Assembly (NCBI GenBank): GCA_049600855.1
Contig: JBMYQA010000383.1
Location: 1 to 5,040, forward strand
DNA: 5,040 nt
Direction of reading: 5' to 3'
From: JBMYQA01 sp049600855
GTDB taxonomy: Bacteria; Bacteroidota; Bacteroidia; Cytophagales; Flammeovirgaceae
Shown: piece by piece, positions 1 to 5,040 of the stretch
Layout: each line of letters begins with the position of its first letter
Position numbering within the stretch: the first letter of the stretch is position 1
Notes under the pieces: generated by a model
The model's input: only the letters and a program-made list of their open reading frames with translations
What the model was told of the DNA's origin: nothing
Databases searched by the model: none
Position numbers and translations under genes: made by a program

Positions 1-611
1 TAAAAGAACTGCTTGGAAATAATTTAGTGCGTTACCAATATGGTGCTTTAGATTTGGAAAACAACTTTGAGTATGAACATGTCGATGATATTTTTTACCA
101 TGATAAACGTTTATTTATCATCACCTTGCCAAAATTTCCAGGAACAGAGATTTTTATAGACTCGGAAACCTTTGCCATTGTCCGCTTCAAGTTTAATCAA
201 GATAATATGGCGGAAGAAATGCTAAATGATACCTTAAAGCGTGTAACTGCAAATACTTCAATCAATTTCGAATTTGAAGAATACCAAGGAAAACAGTTTT
301 TGAAATACATACGAACCTCTACGACCTATCACGACATCAATGTACACACACAAGAAGTGGTAAATGTGGCAGATTTGCACTTGGAACTATTGATTAATGA
401 AGTGCAAACAGAGAATATCCAACGAATTCGGGGGCACCAGACGATGAATAAATACAAAAACTTAGAAGTACAAATCAGTAAGTACAATAAAAGGTTTTGG
501 AAGACTTACAATGTTATTAAGGAAACCCCGCTCGACAGTCAACTCATTAAAGATTTAGAACGGGAGCTTTCGTTAGATGAACAGTTTAAGAATCAAGGAG
601 AAAAAAGGTAG
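1..611 (+). CDS. C-terminal part of a probable carboxypeptidase-regulatory-like Bacteroidota surface protein (5' truncated)
   Basis: The frame is open from position 3 to a TAG at 609-611 and gives 202 visible residues. The GTG at 27-29 is an internal Val codon rather than a start, because the frame continues upstream with residues KELLGNNL. The segment is soluble, with no membrane span. A beta-rich stretch (FIITLPKFPGTEIFIDSETF, then AIVRFKF) is followed by a charged helical tail with FWKTYNVIKETPL and LSLDEQFK. This pattern resembles the C-terminal half of Bacteroidota proteins annotated 'carboxypeptidase-like regulatory domain-containing protein'. In these, an exported N-terminal carboxypeptidase-regulatory-like beta-sandwich precedes a domain of unknown role. 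That N-terminal domain and the signal peptide would lie outside the window, so export is inferred. No catalytic motif is visible, and the function is unknown. The transporter gene starts 78 bp downstream on the same strand, so co-transcription is possible but not shown. Confidence 0.6.
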   Translation, partial: KELLGNNLVRYQYGALDLENNFEYEHVDDIFYHDKRLFIITLPKFPGTEIFIDSETFAIVRFKFNQDNMAEEMLNDTLKRVTANTSINFEFEEYQGKQFLKYIRTSTTYHDINVHTQEVVNVADLHLELLINEVQTENIQRIRGHQTMNKYKNLEVQISKYNKRFWKTYNVIKETPLDSQLIKDLERELSLDEQFKNQGEKR

Positions 612-689
612 GATTAATTTCTTAAAACGCTTTGAAATTGCTAGAAGCTTGCTAAATTTCATATCTAAATCTATGATTAACCTCCAACT

Positions 690-2921
690 ATGTCAGCCAA
701 ATTAGTAAAACGCGAAGGATTTGGAACTTCTCCTGTTTTTTTTACGGCAATCAGTACCATTCTCGGTGCCATACTTTTCTTAAGATTAGATTATGCAGTG
801 GGAAACCTTGGCTTAATTGGTGCCTTAATCTTGATTATCTTAGGACATTTAATTGCCATTCCAACCGCCTTATCAATTTCCGAAATTGCGACCAACCAAC
901 GTGTTGAAGGCGGGAGAGAATACTATATTATCTCTCGGTCGTTTGGCATTGCTGTTGGAGGAGCCATTGGCCTCGCTTTATACTTATCTCAAGCAATTGG
1001 CGCCGCATTTTACATTGTCGCTTTTGCTGAAGCCTTTCGGCCAATATTTGATGCCCTACTCGCTTCTAAGTTTAATATTTACATTTACGACTACCGCATT
1101 GTGAGCATCCCTGCCATGGTATTACTGGGGGTATTTATCTTGACTCAACGAACCTCTGTAGGCATTAGAAGCATTTACTTGGTTGCAGGCATTTTATTTA
1201 TTGCGTTAGCCTTGTTTTTAATTGGCAGCCCTGTAGAAATGCGGCCATTCGATTTGAATAACTTGGGTCAACACATTGACGACCCCTCTGATTTTTTTGA
1301 AGTATTTGCCATTTGTTTTCCTGCTTTTACTGGAATGACTGCTGGCGTAGGTTTAGCTTCTGACTTAAAAAATCCGAGTAGATCCATTCCTAAGGGAACC
1401 ATTTATGCTACGGTAATTGGCTTCTTTATTTACATTCTAGTAGTCATCAAGTTGTACTTTTTTGCCAGCCCTGAAGATTTAGCCAATCAGCCATTAGTCA
1501 TGAGTAAAATTGCGACTTGGGGGCCAATTATCCCCATTGGATTAGCTGCGGCTACCTTAACCTCTGCAATTGGCTCGTTACTCGTTGCTCCTCGTACTTT
1601 ACAAGCCATTGCAGCGGATAAAATCCTACCCTCCCTCCATGCCAATCGCTGGTTAAAACGATTAAGTCCCATTAAAAATGAGCCCAAAAACGCCATTCTA
1701 ATTACTTTATTACTCACCTTTTTCTTTGTGCTCATTGGAGATGTCAATACCATTGCAAAAATAGTAACGATCTGTTTTTTAATCACTTATGGTGGAATTT
1801 GCACCGTTTCATTTTTAGAACACTTTACCGCAGACCCCACGTATCGTCCCGCATTTAAGTCGCATTGGTTTGTTTCGATGTTAGGTGCACTAACCGCTTT
1901 ATTACTGATTTTAAAAATCTATTCCTTTAATGCGGCATTACCTTTTGTGATCATCTTTGGAATATACTACGCCATTGATCGGTACAGTAAAGAAGATCAA
2001 GGATTGTCGGCCATCTTTCAAGGGGTCATCTTTCAATTGAATCGGCAACTGCATGTGTTCTTGCAAAAGTCTAAAAAAGCACCTGAAAGTGACCATTGGC
2101 GACCTTCCATCGTCTGCGTATCTAACCGGACGTTTGACAACTTTTCTGCTTTCGACTTATTGAGGTGGATTTCTTACCGCTATGGATTTGGCACTTACAT
2201 TCACCGAATAGATGGCTACCTCTCTACAGAGAATCATAAAAAATCAATGGACTGCCTCGATCGGATGATCAAAATGTCCGAAGAGACAGCTAGTAATGTG
2301 TACTTAGATACCTTTGTTAGCCCTTCCATTACTGCGGCACTTTCCGCCATTATTCAATTACCAGGTATGTCGGGCAAGGAAAATAATATGCTCATGTTTG
2401 AATTTGATAAAAATGATCCATATGCCCTTCACGATATTATAGACAATTTCCAATTGGTTCGAGCCGTTGGTTTTGACACCTGTGTGCTTGGTGCGTCTGG
2501 AAAAAACTTTGGTTACAAGAAAAATATTGACATCTACCTCACTTCTAATGACATCGAAAATGCCAGTTTAATGATTATGCTCGGCTTTATTCTCTTGGGA
2601 CATCCCGATTGGAAAGGGGCACGGATTAAGTTATTGCCGATTTATCCAGAACAGGAAATCGCAGAACAGCGCTCACGAATTTTAAAACTGATTGATTCTG
2701 GTCGTTTGCCTATATCGCGAAATAATGTTGAACTTATTCCTAGAAAAGAGGATATGGACATTAAAAAAATCATTAACGCAAAATCCAAAGATGCGTGCCT
2801 TACCATTATTGGCATTCGTGAAGAAGTCGTCAAACACAAAAAAGAACAGGTATTTACTGGGTACGAGGATTTGGGGGATATTCTTTTTGTAAATGCTAAA
2901 ATCCAACGAGAAATTAATTAA
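690..2921 (+). CDS. SLC12-like cation-chloride cotransporter / APC-superfamily permease
   Basis: A complete 743-residue inner-membrane transporter. The ATG at 690 is the first usable start, since an in-frame TAA lies at 678-680; no Shine-Dalgarno is seen. About twelve hydrophobic segments fall within residues 14-429, followed by a soluble domain (about 430-743). SLC12 family signatures appear in order: TM1 GAILFLRL (26-33), the loop SEIATNQRVEGGREYYIISR (64-83), TM3 with Tyr108 in AAFYIVAFAEAF, TM6 FPAFTG (210-215) followed by SDLKNPSRSIPKGT (224-237), TM8 ATLTSAIGSLLVAPR (288-302), and HWRPSIVCVS (469-478) opening the C-terminal domain, as in eukaryotic NKCC/NCC/KCC proteins. Members couple chloride to sodium and/or potassium movement, which suggests a role in ion or volume homeostasis. 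Substrate cannot be fixed from sequence, and automatic annotation would probably say 'amino acid permease'. It lacks the long regulatory N-terminus (only about 12 residues) and the large extracellular TM7-TM8 loop of animal NKCCs. The loop has Arg76-Glu77 where animal proteins usually have Gly-Ala. Confidence 0.85.
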   Translation: MSAKLVKREGFGTSPVFFTAISTILGAILFLRLDYAVGNLGLIGALILIILGHLIAIPTALSISEIATNQRVEGGREYYIISRSFGIAVGGAIGLALYLSQAIGAAFYIVAFAEAFRPIFDALLASKFNIYIYDYRIVSIPAMVLLGVFILTQRTSVGIRSIYLVAGILFIALALFLIGSPVEMRPFDLNNLGQHIDDPSDFFEVFAICFPAFTGMTAGVGLASDLKNPSRSIPKGTIYATVIGFFIYILVVIKLYFFASPEDLANQPLVMSKIATWGPIIPIGLAAATLTSAIGSLLVAPRTLQAIAADKILPSLHANRWLKRLSPIKNEPKNAILITLLLTFFFVLIGDVNTIAKIVTICFLITYGGICTVSFLEHFTADPTYRPAFKSHWFVSMLGALTALLLILKIYSFNAALPFVIIFGIYYAIDRYSKEDQGLSAIFQGVIFQLNRQLHVFLQKSKKAPESDHWRPSIVCVSNRTFDNFSAFDLLRWISYRYGFGTYIHRIDGYLSTENHKKSMDCLDRMIKMSEETASNVYLDTFVSPSITAALSAIIQLPGMSGKENNMLMFEFDKNDPYALHDIIDNFQLVRAVGFDTCVLGASGKNFGYKKNIDIYLTSNDIENASLMIMLGFILLGHPDWKGARIKLLPIYPEQEIAEQRSRILKLIDSGRLPISRNNVELIPRKEDMDIKKIINAKSKDACLTIIGIREEVVKHKKEQVFTGYEDLGDILFVNAKIQREIN

Positions 2922-2942
2922 AGCAAACAATGAGGGCTTTTT
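2920..2942 (+). terminator. weak candidate intrinsic terminator after the transporter
   Basis: A 5-bp stem pairs AAAGC (2920-2924) with GCTTT (2936-2940) around an 11-nt loop and runs into five T residues (2938-2942). It overlaps the last two bases of the TAA stop codon. The stem is short and the loop long, so the fold is marginal; position and T-run are the main support. An overlapping alternative hairpin (2932-2955, GAG..CTTTTT with AAAAA.GCTC) uses the same T-run as its 5' arm. Confidence 0.4.
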
Positions 2943-3135
2943 CATAAAAATGCTCCTTGAGCTTCCTTAACCTCAATATATCTACCTAAAGTTCAATTTA
3001 ACAGATCACACTCATAATTGAATGAACCGCATGCCTTTTTTGTCACATTTACCTTGGAATTCTTACACTGCGAGTCATCAAACTCCAAACGTTACGTAAT
3101 CAGGTCGTTTCAAGAGGAAAGCGCAATAATTCATG

Positions 3136-3245
3136 AATATTAAGCATTTGTTTATCAGCCCCTTGCCTTTATTTCATTTGAATGAATTGATCGTGAACAA
3201 GTAGTTGCATTTCAGTAATATCCTTACTAAGAAATGCTTAATATT
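3136..3245. repeat. 14-bp perfect inverted repeat spanning 110 bp
   Basis: The left arm AATATTAAGCATTT (3136-3149) is the exact reverse complement of the right arm AAATGCTTAATATT (3232-3245), with 82 bp between them. Rough expectation for a perfect 14-bp complement somewhere in about 440 AT-rich bases is well below one percent, so chance is possible but unlikely. The flanks carry TCA on both sides (3131-3133 and 3246-3248). This would only be a target duplication if the element ran from 3134 to 3245, which is weak. It could be the terminal repeats of a short non-coding element, or the two halves of a long-range RNA or DNA pairing. The right arm overlaps the 3' arm of the 3207-3237 hairpin. 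Confidence 0.6.
3207..3237 (+). promoter_or_regulatory. bulged 12-bp hairpin in the leader of the HNH gene
   Basis: GCATTTC (3207-3213) pairs with GAAATGC (3231-3237). Directly inside, AGTAA (3214-3218) pairs with TTACT (3224-3228), leaving a 2-nt AA bulge (3229-3230) and the 5-nt loop TATCC. No T-run follows, so it does not look like an intrinsic terminator. Its 3' arm is part of the right arm of the 14-bp inverted repeat, and its 5' arm overlaps the segment complementary to 3306-3313, so the three pairings exclude one another. Such a layout suits a switchable leader, but transcription of this stretch is not shown and the strand is assumed from the downstream gene. Confidence 0.4.
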
Positions 3246-3313
3246 TCAATGTTGCTTTATTTTAAGCTATATTTAGCTAGTATTCATGAGTTTACATAGG
3301 TAAATATGCAACT

Positions 3314-3345
3314 GTTTCATACTTCTTACGTTATAAGTGTGAAAC
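3314..3345 (+). promoter_or_regulatory. 11-bp hairpin just upstream of the HNH start codon
   Basis: GTTTCATACTT (3314-3324) pairs with AAGTGTGAAAC (3335-3345). All eleven positions pair, with one T-G wobble (3320 with 3339), around a 10-nt loop. The 3' arm ends 15 nt before the ATG at 3361, so in an mRNA it would sit at the edge of the ribosome footprint. The sequence between hairpin and ATG is A-rich and has no Shine-Dalgarno. It could influence translation or mRNA stability, or be a dyad operator bound by a dimeric repressor; the sequence does not decide between these. Confidence 0.45.
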
Positions 3346-3360
3346 TCAAATATTAGAAAA

Positions 3361-3879
3361 ATGCAAGGACTATCAAGAAAAGTATTAATTTTGAATGCCG
3401 ATTACCGTGCTTTTTCTGTGTGTAGTGTATACAAAGCTTTTTTGCTTGTATACATGGAAAAAGCCGAAGTTGTAAACAAAGCTAAAGATATTTTCTTACG
3501 CACTGTTGACCGTTCATTTGAAGTACCTTCAGTGATTAAGTTATATCGTTACGTCAACATGCCTTACAAAGGGGTAATGTTATCTAGGCAAAACATTTTC
3601 AAGCGTGATGGAAATAAGTGTGTCTATTGTGGTTCACCGCGTGAGCTAACATTAGATCATGTGATTCCCAAATCCAAAGGAGGGCAAACCACATGGAATA
3701 ACTTAGTTACTGCTTGTAAAAGTTGCAATTCGAAAAAAGGAGATTTTCTAGCCGAAGAAATTGGAATGGGTTTATCGTTTAAACCTTATAAACCGTCTTT
3801 CGTCATGTTTCTCCGAGATTTCTCTGGTATAGGTGATGAGTCTTGGCATCCCTACCTTCAGAGTGGTAGAAATTACTGA
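3361..3879 (+). CDS. HNH endonuclease-family protein
   Basis: A complete 172-residue protein. The ATG at 3361 is the first in-frame start after a TGA at 3340-3342. The HNH zinc-finger nuclease core spans about residues 75-128. It has zinc-binding pairs C87-x2-C90 (CVYC) and C119-x2-C122 (CKSC), the catalytic pair Asp99-His100 in LTLDH, Asn114 in TWNNL and Asn123 in SCNSKKGD, so all expected core residues are present. Before it lies a conserved N-terminal region of about 75 residues (VLILNADYRAFSV, then KAEVV, then VPSVIKLYRYV) typical of a widespread stand-alone HNH family in Bacteroidota, cyanobacteria and actinobacteria. After it comes an aromatic-rich tail. The family should bind and nick or cut DNA in the cytoplasm, but its biological role is, as far as I know, uncharacterised. 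No methyltransferase, terminase, intein or intron is adjacent in the window, so restriction, phage packaging or homing are not supported. It appears to be monocistronic, with a structured leader and its own terminator. Confidence 0.9.
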   Translation: MQGLSRKVLILNADYRAFSVCSVYKAFLLVYMEKAEVVNKAKDIFLRTVDRSFEVPSVIKLYRYVNMPYKGVMLSRQNIFKRDGNKCVYCGSPRELTLDHVIPKSKGGQTTWNNLVTACKSCNSKKGDFLAEEIGMGLSFKPYKPSFVMFLRDFSGIGDESWHPYLQSGRNY

Positions 3880-3882
3880 TAT

Positions 3883-3911
3883 AAACCGTGCAGTTTTTGT
3901 GCGGTTTTTTT
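3883..3911 (+). terminator. intrinsic terminator of the HNH gene
   Basis: AAACCGTGCA (3883-3892) pairs with TGTGCGGTTT (3898-3907) as a 10-bp stem with two G-T wobbles and the 5-nt loop GTTTT. It is followed by an uninterrupted T-run at 3905-3911. It begins 3 nt after the TGA stop. In the opposite direction the stem would be followed only by TTTATAT, so it would serve the converging kinase gene weakly at best. Confidence 0.9.
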
Positions 3912-3953
3912 ATGCTTCTACGTTTAGTAATTTACGTAGCAAGTTGCTAATCT

Positions 3954-5040
3954 TTACTCATTTTCTTTTCGCAATTCTAGAATCAATGGCAAACACACTC
4001 GGAAACAGGTTCCCACTCCTTCTGTTGAAGTAAAATCAATGCTTCCCTGATGTTTATCAATAACCCGCTTGACGATATCTAAACCCAAGCCTGTCCCCTC
4101 ACCTGCCTCTTTAGTCGTAAAAAATGGAATAAACACCTTATCTTGAATTTGAGTAGGAATACCTACTCCTGTATCTTCAATTTCAATAATTGCTTGCTCA
4201 TCTTGTTGCGAGGTTTTCACCGTTAGTTTTCCATTAAAATTCATTGCCTGAAGCGCATTGTGAATTAAATTAGTCCAAACTTGATTTAACTCATCTTCAT
4301 AACAATAACAAAGTGGAAGTCCGCTCATGTCTTTTACCAACTCTACGCCACGCTTGATTTGATTTTGATACAAAGTCAGTACGGTTTCTATGCCATATTC
4401 AATATCTGCTTTTACCTTTTCTCCAGAACTATTGTAATAAGCATATGATTTTAATGCAAACACAATTTTGGCTGCTCTTTCAGAAGCGATGTAAATATTA
4501 TCTGCCCCAATGGAGACATGTGATAGCCTGTTTACCAACTTTAAAAGTTCAGCAGATTTTTCGTGCTGAAATATTGGCATAAACTGCTCCCAATTCTTCG
4601 CAACACGTATATCTACTAAAAATCGCGCTAATTTTTCAGGATCTTTCAAAGCTTTTGCTTCCAACTCTCCCTTCAAGGCTTTTCGTAGGTTTCGTTTTTC
4701 CTTTGAAGAAAGTAGTTTATTATTTTGTGTAGATTGGTAAACAAGTGCAAAAAACTGAATGAGGATGTCTTCTTCTAAGGATTTAATCAGTTTTGGCATA
4801 TTAGCCATCACCTCATCCAAGTACAATTTTAAAGTATTGGCTGATGACCTGATCGCGCCTAATGGCGTATTAATCTCGTGTGCTACTCCTGCCATTAACT
4901 GTCCTAAAGCAGCCATTTTTTCTGATTCAACCAGTTGATTTTGGGTTGATTTTAGCTTCCTTAGTGTTCCTTCTAACGATTCATTAGTCGATTTCAGTTC
5001 TTCAGTTTGTAGTAAAAGTTCTTCTTGTGAAGCAATTAGT
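3954..5040 (-). CDS. sensor histidine kinase, C-terminal part (N-terminus beyond the window)
   Basis: The frame runs from the window edge to TAA at 3954-3956. The ATG at 4914-4916 is internal: the 41 codons upstream (4917-5039) are open and encode a coiled coil (QEELLLQTEELKSTNESLEG, later QNQLVESEK) joining an unseen sensor region to the kinase core. Numbering from that internal Met, the H-box is AHEINTPLG with phospho-accepting His13 (codon 4878-4880). The N-box is NQVWTNLIHNALQAM (211-225), G1 is DTGVGIP (248-254), the F-box is FIPFFTTKE (262-270), G2 is GEGTGLGLD (272-280), and the final strand is GSIDFTS..GTCFRVCLP (291-310). The HATPase domain is therefore complete. His13 lies about 203 residues before the first N-box Asn (216), roughly twice the usual distance, because of a charged helical insert (about 35-130). 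The protein autophosphorylates on His and passes the phosphate to a response regulator, which is not in view. The visible part has no membrane span. The signal sensed is unknown. Confidence 0.92.
   Translation of the reverse strand, partial: LIASQEELLLQTEELKSTNESLEGTLRKLKSTQNQLVESEKMAALGQLMAGVAHEINTPLGAIRSSANTLKLYLDEVMANMPKLIKSLEEDILIQFFALVYQSTQNNKLLSSKEKRNLRKALKGELEAKALKDPEKLARFLVDIRVAKNWEQFMPIFQHEKSAELLKLVNRLSHVSIGADNIYIASERAAKIVFALKSYAYYNSSGEKVKADIEYGIETVLTLYQNQIKRGVELVKDMSGLPLCYCYEDELNQVWTNLIHNALQAMNFNGKLTVKTSQQDEQAIIEIEDTGVGIPTQIQDKVFIPFFTTKEAGEGTGLGLDIVKRVIDKHQGSIDFTSTEGVGTCFRVCLPLILELRKENE

Larger units (their letters stand above)
2922..3360. other. 439-bp intergenic region with dense dyad symmetry in its right half
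   Basis: No convincing gene or structural RNA gene is seen on either strand. The left part (2943-3128) has little apart from a 25-codon open frame at 3022-3099, which lacks a ribosome site. The right part (3129-3345) contains a 10-bp palindrome ATTCATGAAT (3129-3138), a 14-bp perfect inverted repeat (3136-3149 with 3232-3245), a bulged 12-bp hairpin (3207-3237), a small AGCTA/TAGCT hairpin (3265-3278, 4-nt loop), an 8-bp long-range complement (AGTTGCAT 3203-3210 with ATGCAACT 3306-3313) and an 11-bp hairpin (3314-3345). I found no good match to the Bacteroidota promoter consensus (TTG / TAnnTTTG), so the promoter of the HNH gene is not located. The likely role is a promoter plus structured 5' leader for the HNH gene. 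A decayed mobile-element remnant is the alternative. Confidence 0.6.

Noticed and set aside
27..29. GTG as a possible start of the first gene
   Set aside because: The same frame is open upstream to the window edge, and the protein resembles the C-terminal half of a larger family.
634..660. Inverted repeat GAAATT ... AATTTC with AAGCTT in the centre, between the first gene and the transporter
   Set aside because: Only the outer 6 bp pair; the centre is out of register by half a base step, and there is no T-run. Too weak for a terminator or operator call.
2682..2945. An 87-codon antisense frame beginning MKKPSLFALINF on the minus strand, preceded by AAGGAG seven bases before its ATG
   Set aside because: All but about 24 bases lie antisense to the transporter's C-terminal coding region, which is clearly under protein constraint. 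The predicted peptide is Phe/Asn/Lys-rich with no motif, and the Shine-Dalgarno-like match is a single hexamer in a genome whose other genes do not use one.
2922..3360. tRNA, known riboswitch, CRISPR repeats or an origin in the long intergenic gap
   Set aside because: No cloverleaf with a T-arm motif, no recognisable aptamer core, no direct repeats with regular spacing, and no DnaA-box cluster were seen.
3937..3949. Palindrome TAGCAA-G-TTGCTA in the junction between the converging HNH and kinase genes
   Set aside because: It forms at best a 5-bp stem with a 3-nt loop, and the minus strand shows no T-run after it, so a terminator for the kinase gene is not supported.
4914..4916. ATG as a possible start of the kinase gene
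   Set aside because: It lies directly before the H-box, and the upstream frame remains open to the window edge, encoding a coiled coil typical of kinase linkers (VESEK before MAALGQL). It is an internal Met.

Overview
The window looks like ordinary chromosome from an AT-rich Bacteroidota bacterium, most likely Cytophagales-like. Three things point there: ATG starts preceded by A-rich leaders without Shine-Dalgarno sequences, a fragment that resembles the Bacteroidota carboxypeptidase-regulatory-like surface proteins, and the style of the kinase and HNH proteins. The assignment rests on protein resemblance recalled from family knowledge, not on a search.

Layout. Positions 1-611 (+) hold the C-terminal 202 residues of a probable exported protein whose start lies before the window. 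After 78 bp comes a complete 743-residue membrane transporter (690-2921, +) of the SLC12 / cation-chloride cotransporter type within the APC superfamily, with 12 predicted membrane segments and a cytoplasmic C-terminal domain. A 439-bp gap (2922-3360) follows. It has a weak terminator at its left end and an unusual amount of dyad symmetry in its right half, including a 14-bp perfect inverted repeat, a 12-bp bulged hairpin and an 11-bp hairpin. Next is a complete 172-residue HNH endonuclease-family protein (3361-3879, +), closed by a clear intrinsic terminator (3883-3911). The right end (3954-5040, -) is the C-terminal part of a sensor histidine kinase on the opposite strand. Its reading frame is open through the window edge, so its sensor region and true start lie beyond position 5040.

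The genes do not form an obvious pathway. The surface-protein fragment and the transporter are co-directional and could share a transcript. The HNH gene appears to be its own unit, with a structured leader and its own terminator. The kinase converges on it. I see no tRNA, rRNA, CRISPR array, insertion sequence or prophage gene.

I did not find a convincing undescribed system. The points most worth checking are the mutually exclusive RNA pairings upstream of the HNH gene, the retention of SLC12 ion-site residues in the transporter, and the long insert between the phospho-accepting histidine and the ATPase domain of the kinase.
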